Source of the DNA: CAZZCN01 sp964652975
Lineage (GTDB): Bacteria > Bacillota > Clostridia > Saccharofermentanales > UBA5734
Length of the DNA: 35,664 bases
Reading direction: 5' to 3'
Assembly: GCA_964652975.1 (NCBI GenBank)
Contig: CAZZCN010000027.1
Coordinates: forward strand, 1-35,664
The translations under genes and the position numbers were made by a program. The notes beneath the pieces were generated by a model. The model saw only the letters and a program-made list of their open reading frames with translations, ran no database searches and had not been told where the DNA came from. Shown here one piece after another: positions 8,941 through 17,951 of the stretch. Position 1 is the first letter of the stretch, and each line of letters starts with the position of its first letter.

Positions 8941-8950
8941 NNNNNNNNNN
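8941..8950. other. assembly gap (10 N)
   Basis: Ten unknown bases between the 3' end of nrdR and the ribosome binding site of the response regulator. The flanks show no overlap of note. The coding regions on both sides are intact, but the real size of the gap is unknown, so missing sequence here cannot be excluded. Confidence 0.99.
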
Positions 8951-8964
8951 CTTCCTTGCGAAGC

Positions 8965-9423
8965 TTAGTCTTTCTTGTTAAACATATCACTCAGTTCATT
9001 AAAAAAAGAATTCACATCCTTGAACTGTCTGTAAACAGAAGCAAATCGCACATATGCAACTTCGTCGATGGTCTTGAGCCTTTCCATTACCATCTCACCG
9101 ATCTCCTGTGACATGATCTCACGTTTGAGTGAATTTTGAATCTGCGATTCAATCGAATTCACCATTTTCTCAATCTGGTCCGTTGAGACAGGTCTCTTCT
9201 CGCATGCCTTCATAATTCCTGAAATCAGTTTGTCCTGGTCAAATGGCTGTCTGGTACCGTCTTTCTTAATAACTACAAGCGGAAGATTCTCAACTTTCTC
9301 ATAAGTTGTGAATCTTGCATTGCATGATATGCATTCTCTGCGTCTTCTTATAGCTAAGCCGTCATCAGCCGGTCTTGAATCAATTACCTTATCTTCGTCA
9401 TTTCCACAAAAAGGGCATTTCAT
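8965..9423 (-). CDS. nrdR: transcriptional repressor NrdR
   Basis: A 152-residue zinc-ribbon and ATP-cone protein that represses ribonucleotide reductase genes in response to (d)ATP. Seen: zinc ribbon CPFC (3-6) with CISC (about 31-34) and the linking DSRPADDGLAIRRRREC; then the ATP-cone with VIKKDGTRQPFDQDKL. Length is the family standard. ATG 9423 has TGGAG upstream. It is 135 bases past ftsZ. No NrdR box was recognised in this window, so its targets are presumably elsewhere. Confidence 0.97.
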   Translation of the reverse strand: MKCPFCGNDEDKVIDSRPADDGLAIRRRRECISCNARFTTYEKVENLPLVVIKKDGTRQPFDQDKLISGIMKACEKRPVSTDQIEKMVNSIESQIQNSLKREIMSQEIGEMVMERLKTIDEVAYVRFASVYRQFKDVNSFFNELSDMFNKKD

Positions 9424-9558
9424 AATGCAACTCCATCCAGGTTATCAGTTTGAGCAAAATAATGGCTGTCAATCCACAGATGTTCAAATCAGCGGGTATT
9501 TTCTGTCTTGCAATCAATGTATATCAAACGTAAAAAATAAAAATTGTAATGTGACTAC

Positions 9559-10974
9559 CTACTTGTCATTATCCTGTAGAAACCACGGGAGTTTTCTTCC
9601 TGGTCTCTTCTCCCCGGATTGATTATCAGATGCCGTATTCATCTCAGGACGTGTAGGAGTAACCTTCTCGGCTGTATCTTCCTTGGTATCGAAAAACGCC
9701 TTGGAAAATGCGGTCTGTGTCTTCTCTTGTGCACTTGCCGACAAATTAGGTGCGACTGATTCCCGTCTTGCACTGTCCTGGCTGTCACCTATATTGAGAA
9801 ATCCGGGCTTCTTATCTGTAACTTCTATTATGACTTCCTCGTCTTCTGTTGATCTCAAATCTTCAAATGATGACAAAAAATCCGGAACGTCTTTCTTGTT
9901 CGTGTCTTCATTACTGTCGTCATAAGAGTCAGCAATTGAAATCTTGTCCACGATATCTGTCTTGTTCTTGTCGGAAATAACCGGACGATAGGTACCTGAG
10001 GAATTCTCACGGTCAAATCCGCTTGCGATTACTGTAATCATAATCTCATCAGTCAATGTGGGGTCGATTACAGCACCGAAAATAATATCGGCATCCGGAG
10101 AAACAGCATCACGAATAACCGATGCCGCTTCATCAACTTCCTTGAGCTTCATGTCCTTTCCACCTGTGAAATTCATGATAACACCGCGGGCACCGTCGAT
10201 TGTTGTATCCAGAAGGGGGCTGTTGATAGCCTGCAGAACAGCAGCAGAAGCACGTCCTGCACCCGATGCCTTGCCGATGCCCATATGGCAGACGCCTGCA
10301 TTGGTCATAATCTTCCTTACATCAGCCAGATCAAGATTAATCAGACCGGGAATAGCAACAAGGTCTGATATACCCGACACGCCGTACATTAGAACCTGGT
10401 CGGCCATATTAAATGCATCGTCCAGGGACATATCATCCTCGGCAATATCCAAGAGCTTATCGTTAGGCACCACAATCAGTGAATCTACAAACTTCTCAAG
10501 TTCCCTTATGCCAGTCTCGGCATTAATCATTCTCCTTGAGCCTTCGAACTTAAATGGTCTTGTAACAACACCGACAGTCAGGATTCCAATCTCCTTGGCT
10601 ATCTGCGCTATGACCGGCGCGCCGCCTGTACCTGTACCACCGCCCATTCCGGCAGTTATAAAAAGCATGTCGGTTCCGGCTATAAGCCTCGCTATCTCGT
10701 CTCGTGAATCGTTAGCCGCCTTCTCACCTACCTGAGGGTTGGCACCGGCTCCAAGTCCTCTGGTGATATCTTCACCGATCTGAAGCCTGTTGGTGGAGTG
10801 AGTCCTCTGCAGCGCCTGGTTGTCAGTATTGATTGTAATAAATTCTATGCCTTTAACATCGCTTCTTATCATACGATTAACGGCATTACATCCGCCGCCG
10901 CCGATGCCTATAACTTTAATTGTTGCAAAATGATCATTGTCCATACTGAAACTTGTAAAATTATTATCTGCCAA
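9559..10974 (-). CDS. ftsZ: cell division protein FtsZ
   Basis: The tubulin-like GTPase that forms the Z ring, 471 residues. GTP-binding parts are clear: IGIGGGGCNAVNRM (22-35), the tubulin signature MGGGTGTGG (110-118), and NADFADV-equivalent NLDLADVRKIM. After the globular domain (to about 320) comes a long acidic, Ser/Asp-rich linker of about 140 residues and a C-terminal peptide RKLPWFLQDND, equivalent to the conserved tail that binds partner proteins. The start is TTG at 10974 with AAAGGGGG 8 bases upstream; no better ATG precedes the conserved FATIKVIGIG. A promoter candidate lies at 11020-11057. ftsA is not adjacent. Confidence 0.97.
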   Translation of the reverse strand: MADNNFTSFSMDNDHFATIKVIGIGGGGCNAVNRMIRSDVKGIEFITINTDNQALQRTHSTNRLQIGEDITRGLGAGANPQVGEKAANDSRDEIARLIAGTDMLFITAGMGGGTGTGGAPVIAQIAKEIGILTVGVVTRPFKFEGSRRMINAETGIRELEKFVDSLIVVPNDKLLDIAEDDMSLDDAFNMADQVLMYGVSGISDLVAIPGLINLDLADVRKIMTNAGVCHMGIGKASGAGRASAAVLQAINSPLLDTTIDGARGVIMNFTGGKDMKLKEVDEAASVIRDAVSPDADIIFGAVIDPTLTDEIMITVIASGFDRENSSGTYRPVISDKNKTDIVDKISIADSYDDSNEDTNKKDVPDFLSSFEDLRSTEDEEVIIEVTDKKPGFLNIGDSQDSARRESVAPNLSASAQEKTQTAFSKAFFDTKEDTAEKVTPTRPEMNTASDNQSGEKRPGRKLPWFLQDNDK

Positions 10975-11019
10975 TTGCGTTTCCCCCTTTAATCGTCATA
11001 TTAATATTCGATTACAATT

Positions 11020-11057
11020 ATTACACTAATTTTACACTACTTTTACAAGTGATACAA
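11020..11057 (-). promoter_or_regulatory. candidate promoter(s) for ftsZ
   Basis: Two overlapping sigma-A-like pairs on the minus strand, each with a 17-base spacer: TTGTAA (11043-11048) with TGTAAT (11020-11025), and TTGTAT (11052-11057) with TAAAAT (11029-11034). They lie 45-80 bases before the ftsZ start and just after a hairpin, which fits separate transcription of ftsZ. Confidence 0.45.
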
Positions 11058-11077
11058 CAACAGATTGTGTTTTTTTT

Positions 11078-11104
11078 AATAAAAATTACAACATGTTGTA
11101 ATTT
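11078..11104 (-). terminator. perfect palindrome, possible terminator between sbp and ftsZ
   Basis: A perfect 22-base palindrome at 11083-11104 with arms AAATTACAACA and TGTTGTAATTT. On the minus strand it is followed by TTATT, giving a T-rich 3' side. It lies 35 bases past the sbp stop. It is AT-rich, so it is either a weak terminator or an operator site. Confidence 0.45.
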
Positions 11105-11138
11105 AGTAGAATTTTGAATGATTTTATGCGTAAAAATG

Positions 11139-11528
11139 CTATTTTATCTCACTATCCTGGTCACGGCGCTCGTTATAGAGGTTTTCATTGATTTTGTTGT
11201 CCAGTCTGTGAAGCCAGAGTCTTCTTATAATTGAAAAATTAATAAATATCCTGTTACCGAATGCAAAGACGGCAGCCAGATAAAGAGAAATACCAAGCTG
11301 GTCACCAAGAGCTGCGAGTCCGACAGCTATGACCGAGTTCCCTATAAGACCAGAAATAAAAAGCTTGATGTTGAATTTCCTTTGCATGTTGGCGGTGAGT
11401 GCGCCTACTATAGAATCAAAGCATGCGAGTATTCCTACTCCGACATACACAGAATAAGCCTGTGGAATGTCGAAATTCAGAAACAGACCTATCACCAAAC
11501 CAATTATCAAACCTAATAATGCTAACAT
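11139..11528 (-). CDS. sbp: small basic membrane protein Sbp (DUF1290)
   Basis: A 129-residue membrane protein of the DUF1290/Sbp family, which in Firmicutes lies in the dcw cluster beside ftsQ, ftsA and ftsZ; its role is not established. Three hydrophobic segments are visible: LALLGLIIGLVIGLFLNF (2-19), YVGVGILACFDSIVGALT (27-45) and about 55-92, followed by a charged tail. PQAYSVYVGVGILAC is a family hallmark. The frame is open to 11588, but ATG 11528 has a perfect AAGGAGG 6 bases upstream. The nearby DUF881 genes that often accompany it are absent. Confidence 0.88.
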   Translation of the reverse strand: MLALLGLIIGLVIGLFLNFDIPQAYSVYVGVGILACFDSIVGALTANMQRKFNIKLFISGLIGNSVIAVGLAALGDQLGISLYLAAVFAFGNRIFINFSIIRRLWLHRLDNKINENLYNERRDQDSEIK

Positions 11529-11730
11529 AATTCCTCCTTTTTTGTTTGAAGAGGAGGTACATTTCATTTCTTTGGTAAGAAATGTCATGACGCTTCCCGT
11601 CGATTAGATAGAAGCGTTTCCTCCTTATAATGCAATTGCTCATATTTTTATCTAAAATCATGACCCCGATATCTTGTTAAATTCTTAAGTGCCGGCTTCT
11701 AAATCGAATGTTTCTGCAGGCAGGCATTTA

Positions 11731-12558
11731 TCACTTCTTCTCCGGTATAAATATCCTCTGTGTTGATGTCAGGTCCAGAACACCTTTGCCGTAACCCGAA
11801 AGGCTGCCCTGCTGCAAGGCATACCTGAGCCATGTCATTTTGCCTGGTGTCCCTGTGTCTGTTTTTACCTTGACAATAAGTTCTTCCTTGTTCTGAGGCA
11901 TGTTAAGTGTAAGGAAAAATATCTTGTCCTGGACAGGTCTTATTGATGTTGTGCATGATAATAACTTCACTTCCAGCCTGGCATCCTTGTCGGCATTTAT
12001 TATATCATTCAGTAAAACAATCGATTGATCGAGATAGTCTGCAAGGTCAACAGCCACCTTTTGTCCGAGCATTACCTTGAAAGCCTGTATTCCTTCTATC
12101 ACAGGTATATCAAGGTCATTATCCCTCTCAATAACTTCAAGTGCGATTCCATTTGCGTCTATGATGACACATCCGTCCTCAATAGAAATATACGCTACTT
12201 CGACCCTTTCTTCAAGCACAACAGATAAAACTGATGGAAAAACGGATTTGATGACTACTGATTTTAGATATGGAAGCGACTTTAACAGCTTTTGCTCACT
12301 TTGCGTATGCCTGAGACTGAAAACGTTTTTAAATGATCCGTTTATTCCGTATAAAAGGTGCTTGCCGGTCTTAAGTTCTCCGGTCGCTATCAATTTTTCG
12401 CGGTCAATAACCCTGAGTCCGTTTATATTGATCCTGGATATGTAGAATTGTGGCAGCATCAGAGATATCGCTACGAATGATGCAATGATTGCCGTAACAA
12501 CCAAAGCGCCTGTTCTGTCAGCTTTTTTGCTACGGTTTGTCACCCTTCTGCGTCTCAT
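11731..12558 (-). CDS. ftsQ: cell division protein FtsQ/DivIB
   Basis: A 275-residue bitopic septal protein that links FtsL and FtsB-type partners to the divisome. A basic cytosolic tail (1-18, RRRRVTNRSKK) precedes one membrane segment (about 19-40), then a POTRA domain beginning ININGLRVIDREKLIATGELKTGKHLL and the FtsQ beta domain with VFPSVLSVVLEERVEVAYI. Its ATG overlaps the murG stop by 4 bases (ATGA), so translation is coupled. It is followed by about 200 bases before sbp. Confidence 0.9.
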   Translation of the reverse strand: MRRRRVTNRSKKADRTGALVVTAIIASFVAISLMLPQFYISRININGLRVIDREKLIATGELKTGKHLLYGINGSFKNVFSLRHTQSEQKLLKSLPYLKSVVIKSVFPSVLSVVLEERVEVAYISIEDGCVIIDANGIALEVIERDNDLDIPVIEGIQAFKVMLGQKVAVDLADYLDQSIVLLNDIINADKDARLEVKLLSCTTSIRPVQDKIFFLTLNMPQNKEELIVKVKTDTGTPGKMTWLRYALQQGSLSGYGKGVLDLTSTQRIFIPEKK

Positions 12559-13667
12559 TGTGCGGCCACCTTTTTAAGTAAAGACTCGATTTGTCTGTAA
12601 ATCAAATCCGGAGCGTTCGGATAGGAAAGTGTCGAAGAGAGTTTTTCCATTGTTTCAATCTTCTCGCTGTTATTAATAATCTTATCTATTGCAGAATAAA
12701 GAATGAAGGAATTCAGGTCTTTGTCAGGAATTAAGACTGCGGCACCTATCTCAGAAAAAGCCTTTGCATTTAGTGTCTGGTGGTCACCCGCTGCAAATGG
12801 ATATGGTATCATTACGGATGCCTTTTCTAGTAACGCTATCTCGCTGCAGGTAAGAGCTCCGGCTCTGCAGACAATCAAATCTGCGCTTGCCAGATAGAGA
12901 TGCTGGTCATTCAAATAGGCCTTGACATCGATAATGTCAGAATATTTTGATGTGCGCTCCGCGACCGTATCGTATTCATTCCTGCCACATGCCAGAATAA
13001 TTTTATAACCAGGGTCGCCGAACTTTTCGACCAGGCCTATAACCGCATTGTTAATGGATCTGGCCCCAAGGCTTCCCCCTGTTATAAAAACAATCTTACA
13101 AGCGGCGTCAAATCCAAGCGAAGCCCTTGCATCCGCCTTCTTAAGGTTATAAAACACATCACGGACAGGGTTTCCAGTAATTATCACCTTTTTTGCCTTG
13201 CTAAAATATTTGATTGTCTTAGGATAACTTATACAAACTGCATCAGCAAATTTCGAAAGCCAGAGGTTCGCCTTGCCCGGAAATGCATTCTGCTCATGTA
13301 ATATCGTAGGTATTCTCATTATCGCCCCTGCAAAAACAGCAGGTCCGCATACATAGCCGCCCGTTCCGATAACTATGTCGACTTTTCTTTTGCTTATTAT
13401 TCTACAACACGTTATAACGCCTTTAATGAAATTCAGCCCTGACAATAAAGACTTAAAGGAAAACTTTCCCGGCAGCCCTTTTGCGCTTATATGTAGCAGC
13501 TCAAAACCATTCTCGGGGACAAGGTGGTTTTCCATTCCTGTTTTCGTTCCACAGAAGAATATTTTTGAATCCGTATCCTGTTTTTTTATCTCTTCTGCTA
13601 TTGCAATGCCCGGATGAATGTGTCCACCGGTACCGCCTGCAGCTATGAGATAGGTGTTTTTCTTCAA
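12555..13667 (-). CDS. murG: UDP-GlcNAc:undecaprenyl-PP-MurNAc-pentapeptide GlcNAc transferase
   Basis: A 370-residue glycosyltransferase acting at the inner membrane face to turn lipid I into lipid II. Seen: the glycine-rich AAGGTGGHIHPG near the N terminus, EQNAFPGKAN, the second-domain GGSLGARSINNAV, and the UDP-GlcNAc-binding RAGALTCSEIALLEK and PYPFAAGDHQTLNA. Length is normal. The start is TTG at 13667 with GGAGAGGG about 8 bases upstream; no ATG is available before the glycine loop. It is 80 bases past ftsW and overlaps ftsQ by 4 bases. Confidence 0.97.
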   Translation of the reverse strand: MKKNTYLIAAGGTGGHIHPGIAIAEEIKKQDTDSKIFFCGTKTGMENHLVPENGFELLHISAKGLPGKFSFKSLLSGLNFIKGVITCCRIISKRKVDIVIGTGGYVCGPAVFAGAIMRIPTILHEQNAFPGKANLWLSKFADAVCISYPKTIKYFSKAKKVIITGNPVRDVFYNLKKADARASLGFDAACKIVFITGGSLGARSINNAVIGLVEKFGDPGYKIILACGRNEYDTVAERTSKYSDIIDVKAYLNDQHLYLASADLIVCRAGALTCSEIALLEKASVMIPYPFAAGDHQTLNAKAFSEIGAAVLIPDKDLNSFILYSAIDKIINNSEKIETMEKLSSTLSYPNAPDLIYRQIESLLKKVAAQ

Positions 13668-13747
13668 TTTGAACCCTCTCCTTGATGCTAATATTCTAAA
13701 GGATTATATCACAAATATAACAAATCATTCAAACCAGACGGGCATGA

Positions 13748-15097
13748 CTACATTGTCTTTTCTATTTCCTGAATTCCCTGCTTCTTATATTTTACGCCTG
13801 TTTTTGAAACGCACAGCAACAGTCCCACGCCTATAATAAAGAAAACCGTGGATGTTCCTCCGTAACTGAAAAACGGCAGACTGATGCCCGTTGGCGGCAG
13901 AAGACCTGTCGCTACACCAATGTTTAGAAAGGCTTGAAGAGGAACAATGATAGTAAAGCCAAATGCAATCAAATACGCAAAAAGATTCGAAGTCTTATAT
14001 GCTATTTTGATCCCCAGTATCAAAAATAAAATAAACAGGAAGATTACGGCGCATGATCCTACAAGGCCTATCTCCTCAGCTATTATAGAAAAAACATAGT
14101 CATTGTACTGCATCGGCAGATAGCCCCACTTCTGGATGCTGTTGCCGAAACCGACTCCTCCAACCCCTCCGGATCCTATTGCATGAATCGACTGTGTGGT
14201 CTGGAAAATATCGTCTTTGTTAAGCGAATCAGGATTCTGCTGTATTGCGATTCTCTTGGCAACATAGTCGAAGCTTACAGATTCTTTTATGTTGTCAGGC
14301 ATCAGTGGAAGTGCTGCTGCAAAAACAAGGCCCACAACCAACAGGACAGCTACCAGTATTATTGTACCGAAAACCCAGGATCTCCATGGTATCCGTGCAT
14401 TTATAAAAAGGAAAAAAGTCATGATGCTTATTATTACAAGCCAGGAGACATGTGGCTGCAAAATAACCAGAAGACACCAGAGCCCAATGCACATTGCAGG
14501 TAGTGCCAGGTCAATGAATCCGTCAAAAAAAAGCTTCCCCAGGTATGATCTCCTCTTCTTGTCAAAACCGCCTGCCGCCCTTGTCTTTCTTACCCATGAC
14601 ATATATCCGGCAAAGCAGAAAATCAGGGCTATCTTCGCAAATTCACTGGGTTGAAACTGAAATCCCAGGATGTTGACCCACCTTCTGGCTCCATTAAGAA
14701 CAACCCCTTTAATAATCGGATTGTCAAATCGTATGAAAATCGATGCAAGCATTATGAGTGTTCCTGCGTATGTCAGTATCACAAATATTATTTTGTCAAA
14801 GAATCTTATCGGAACAAAAATAGCAATGAACAATGCCAAAACAACGCCGACTCCGGTAAAAGAGACATGTCTCGCGATAAAATACATTGGATTCTTATCC
14901 TGAGAAAAAAAGCCTTCTGTCATGCTAGCGCTGAAAAGCATGACAAATCCAAAGCACATAAGCATGAAGACAACTATTACAAGACCGCCGTCCATGCGTT
15001 TAGGTCTTGAATACTTGACAGCATTCCCGTTCTCATCCAGATATTTTTCTTTTTCGAGAGACTGCTGCACTCCGTCCCTTATGATGTTTCTTTTCAC
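13748..15097 (-). CDS. ftsW: FtsW/SpoVE-type lipid II polymerase (SEDS protein)
   Basis: A polytopic SEDS glycosyltransferase that polymerises lipid II with a partner class B PBP. About ten hydrophobic segments follow the cytosolic tail. Conserved SEDS stretches seen: LFSAS after the first segment, FQPSEFAKIALI, GGVGGVGFGNSIQKWGYLP, IAEEIGLVG and PPTGISLPFFSYGG near the C terminus. The frame is open to an ATG at 15196, but no ribosome site precedes it; GTG at 15097 has AGGTGA 8 bases upstream and gives a tail of about 38 residues and 449 in all. Either start is possible. murD, which usually sits between mraY and ftsW, is missing. Confidence 0.92.
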   Translation of the reverse strand: MKRNIIRDGVQQSLEKEKYLDENGNAVKYSRPKRMDGGLVIVVFMLMCFGFVMLFSASMTEGFFSQDKNPMYFIARHVSFTGVGVVLALFIAIFVPIRFFDKIIFVILTYAGTLIMLASIFIRFDNPIIKGVVLNGARRWVNILGFQFQPSEFAKIALIFCFAGYMSWVRKTRAAGGFDKKRRSYLGKLFFDGFIDLALPAMCIGLWCLLVILQPHVSWLVIISIMTFFLFINARIPWRSWVFGTIILVAVLLVVGLVFAAALPLMPDNIKESVSFDYVAKRIAIQQNPDSLNKDDIFQTTQSIHAIGSGGVGGVGFGNSIQKWGYLPMQYNDYVFSIIAEEIGLVGSCAVIFLFILFLILGIKIAYKTSNLFAYLIAFGFTIIVPLQAFLNIGVATGLLPPTGISLPFFSYGGTSTVFFIIGVGLLLCVSKTGVKYKKQGIQEIEKTM

Positions 15098-15242
15098 TTG
15101 ACTGCTCACCTGTCCAATCTTTTGATACGTTAATGTAAAGTCATCGCTTAGCTTATGTTTTTCAATATCAATTAATATCATTTTTTGGTATAACATCAGA
15201 TTACATTTAAATTTCGATTTAACATTGATTCACTAAATGTTT

Positions 15243-16319
15243 CTACAAAATCATCCAGAGTCCCAGGCCACAGCCCACCGCCGTAATAAGACAGAACACA
15301 AAAACCACTTTCCATTCACTCCAGCCGCCAAGCTCGAAATGATGGTGCAGCGGTGCCATACGAAACACTCTTTTACGTGTTCTTTTATAATATGTAACCT
15401 GTATCAGGACTGAAAGGGATTCCAATACATAAACCATCCCTATCAAAATTATTATCCAGAAAATCCCCATGAAAACCGCACATGCCGCAAGTGCCGCGCC
15501 TAAGGCCTGTGACCCTGTGTCCCCCATGAAGAGCTTGGCCGGGTGTCTGTTAAAAAAGAAAAACGCCAGGCAGCCGCCGGCTATTGCAAATGAAAAAAAC
15601 GATGCGAACAGACTGTCTACAGAGGAAAGCGACGCTCCCATGACGCCCAGTGTGAAGGCGGATATAAAAGTCACCGATGAAGCAAGTCCATCGACACCGT
15701 CTGTTATATTAACCGAGTTGCTGGTAACGTATAGTACAAAAACGATAATGGCACCATATACCAATTTGCCGGCGCCGGATACTTCAAACGGCACGCCACC
15801 AAGTGAAAGGTCTGTAAAAGGTATAAGGAAAAACGGCTTGATCCCTGAAAAGAACAAATAATATATAGTAAAAGCAATAATTACAACAAGCAGCAAAATT
15901 GATTTGACTGTGGCGCTAAGTCCGCCTTTATTAACTCTAACCTTGATAAAGTCGTCTATAAACCCAACCATTCCGATGAGAAATGTAAAGACTGCAAGCA
16001 CGGTTATAGGTGAAATGAATTTTTCTACTGTAAGAAACGAATTAAACACATCGAACATCGGAAACAATATCCCGAATATAAGGATCGGTATCAAGAACAT
16101 AAGCCCACCGAATGTAGGCGTACCTGACTTGCAAAAATGCATCTTCGGACCATCTTCGCGGACCTCCTGCCCTACATTCATCCGCCTTAGAACCGGGAGC
16201 AAAACCAGTCCGAAAAGAATTGTACATACAAAGACAAATAGAAACGACGGAAGTGACATGAGCGATATCATTCTGCCAAGAGATAGGTCTGTAACTGCAA
16301 AAAACATTATTCCGTTCAT
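15243..16319 (-). CDS. mraY: phospho-N-acetylmuramoyl-pentapeptide-transferase
   Basis: A 358-residue polytopic enzyme that loads UDP-MurNAc-pentapeptide onto undecaprenyl phosphate to make lipid I. Seen: KSGTPTFGGLMFL (65-77), the catalytic aspartates D122-D123 in VGFIDDFIKV, NSVNITDGVDGLAS (201-214) and FMGDTGSQALG, and the histidine triad PLHHHFELGGWSE near 325. About ten membrane segments. The ATG at 16319 overlaps the murF stop by 4 bases and has AGGGGA upstream, so the two are coupled. Confidence 0.97.
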   Translation of the reverse strand: MNGIMFFAVTDLSLGRMISLMSLPSFLFVFVCTILFGLVLLPVLRRMNVGQEVREDGPKMHFCKSGTPTFGGLMFLIPILIFGILFPMFDVFNSFLTVEKFISPITVLAVFTFLIGMVGFIDDFIKVRVNKGGLSATVKSILLLVVIIAFTIYYLFFSGIKPFFLIPFTDLSLGGVPFEVSGAGKLVYGAIIVFVLYVTSNSVNITDGVDGLASSVTFISAFTLGVMGASLSSVDSLFASFFSFAIAGGCLAFFFFNRHPAKLFMGDTGSQALGAALAACAVFMGIFWIIILIGMVYVLESLSVLIQVTYYKRTRKRVFRMAPLHHHFELGGWSEWKVVFVFCLITAVGCGLGLWMIL

Positions 16320-17839
16320 TTATTATTCCCCTTAAAGTAATTGTCTTCCAGAGCACTGGTGACATTTTCCATTTTATATCCTCTAGAGCCTTTTATGAGT
16401 ATTATATCATCTGGTTTAACTTCTTTGCACAGTTTATCTATAAGTGCCTGCTGGTCATCAAAATGATAATACATGATATCACTAGTCCTTGCATCGCAAC
16501 CGTTGTCATGCATATCCTTTGCCATGTCAATTCCTTTGCCTATCTGCATTGCGTGTTCTCCATATGAGAATACAATTTCGATACCGGCATCATAGCATTT
16601 CTGTCCTACCTTTGCATGCTCGGCGTCGGAATACCCCCCTAACTCCAGCATTCCACCCAGTACGGCAATTTTCCTTTTGTCAGCGCCAAGACGGGCAAGC
16701 ATTTTGATTGCAGCATCTATCGACTCGGGGGCGCAATTGTAGGTATCATCGATTATTGTCATTGTGCCGTTGCTTATAATTCTTTGTCTGTTGCCGACAT
16801 TCTGGTATTTTTTGAGTCCGTTTATAGCAACCGCTAAATTTATATCCAGTTCTATTGCAACAGCAATCGCTATCAATGCGTTCAGAATGTTATGCTCTCC
16901 CGCAAGGGGGATGATGACTTTCTCAATAGTCCGTTCACTGCCTGAAGCGGTTTTGATATTTATACTAAATTGCATCGAGTCGTTCCTGTATTCAATATTA
17001 CAGGCTCTTATTACAATATCCGCTTTCAGGTCAGGATTTTCATTTATTATTATTGCACAGGTTCTGTGTTTTGAATATATTTGATTGCAATAATCTCGCA
17101 AGTACGGATCTTCCGCATTTAAAATAACCAGTCCGCTTCGGGACAGACCTTCGACTATCTCTTTTTTTGCTTCAAAAATATTGTCCATTGTATATAGTCT
17201 TTCGATATGCGCCATTCCTATGTTGGTTATAACAGCAATATCGGGCTTTGCAATCATGGTAAGCTGCCGGATCTCGCCAGCCCCTCTCATCCCCATCTCT
17301 AAAACACATACATCCGTGTCCTTGTCGGCTTCCAGGATTGTCCTTGGAAGACCTATTTCGTTGTTGTAATTCTCTTTGGTTGAATGAACTTGAACGCTGT
17401 CAGAGAGAGCTGCTACAACCATCTGACGTGTTGAGGTTTTTCCTACGCTGCCTGTGATCCCGATAACTATGAACTGCGACTCTATTCTCTGCCATGAGGC
17501 AATATCCTGATATGCCTTTAGTGTATCCTCAACCAATATGGCGGTATAATCCCCCTTGGGAAGGTTTTCTCCACTGCTGATGCAGACAGCGCCTACCCCG
17601 CTCGATAAAACATTGTCCAGAAACGAATGTCCGTCAAAGCTCGGCCCTTTAAGCGCGATAAAAAGACAGCCTGGTGTTATATTGCGTGAATCTGTTGAAA
17701 TTTCAGTTATGTCAGCGCCGGCAAAGTCACCTGAGGCTAGCTCTACAGGTTTACCGCCGTTTTCGGTGTCTTCTGATGTGAATATTATGAGTTTTCCTCT
17801 TGTAACGGTTGCAATTTGGTTTAGACTCATTTTTATCAT
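16316..17839 (-). CDS. murF: UDP-MurNAc-tripeptide--D-Ala-D-Ala ligase
   Basis: A 507-residue cytosolic Mur ligase that adds D-Ala-D-Ala to complete the pentapeptide. Three Mur domains are visible: the N-terminal UDP-binding part (STDSRNITPGCLFIALKG, about 48-65), the ATPase centre with P-loop GITGSVGKTST (127-137) and NEIGLPRTIL, and the C-terminal domain with DDTYNCAPESI and GGMLELG. Slightly longer than the usual 450-470. ATG 17839 has GAGGG upstream; an in-frame ATG three codons later is an alternative. A 112-base gap separates it from murE and shows nothing recognisable. Confidence 0.96.
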   Translation of the reverse strand: MIKMSLNQIATVTRGKLIIFTSEDTENGGKPVELASGDFAGADITEISTDSRNITPGCLFIALKGPSFDGHSFLDNVLSSGVGAVCISSGENLPKGDYTAILVEDTLKAYQDIASWQRIESQFIVIGITGSVGKTSTRQMVVAALSDSVQVHSTKENYNNEIGLPRTILEADKDTDVCVLEMGMRGAGEIRQLTMIAKPDIAVITNIGMAHIERLYTMDNIFEAKKEIVEGLSRSGLVILNAEDPYLRDYCNQIYSKHRTCAIIINENPDLKADIVIRACNIEYRNDSMQFSINIKTASGSERTIEKVIIPLAGEHNILNALIAIAVAIELDINLAVAINGLKKYQNVGNRQRIISNGTMTIIDDTYNCAPESIDAAIKMLARLGADKRKIAVLGGMLELGGYSDAEHAKVGQKCYDAGIEIVFSYGEHAMQIGKGIDMAKDMHDNGCDARTSDIMYYHFDDQQALIDKLCKEVKPDDIILIKGSRGYKMENVTSALEDNYFKGNNK

Positions 17840-17951
17840 TTAATCATTACCCTCTACTGATTGAATAATTTTGGCATTAAGGTTTTTTATAAAATAAATT
17901 CCGATAGAACCAATTATGAAGTGAAATCCGGCTGATGGCCACTGTGACATA

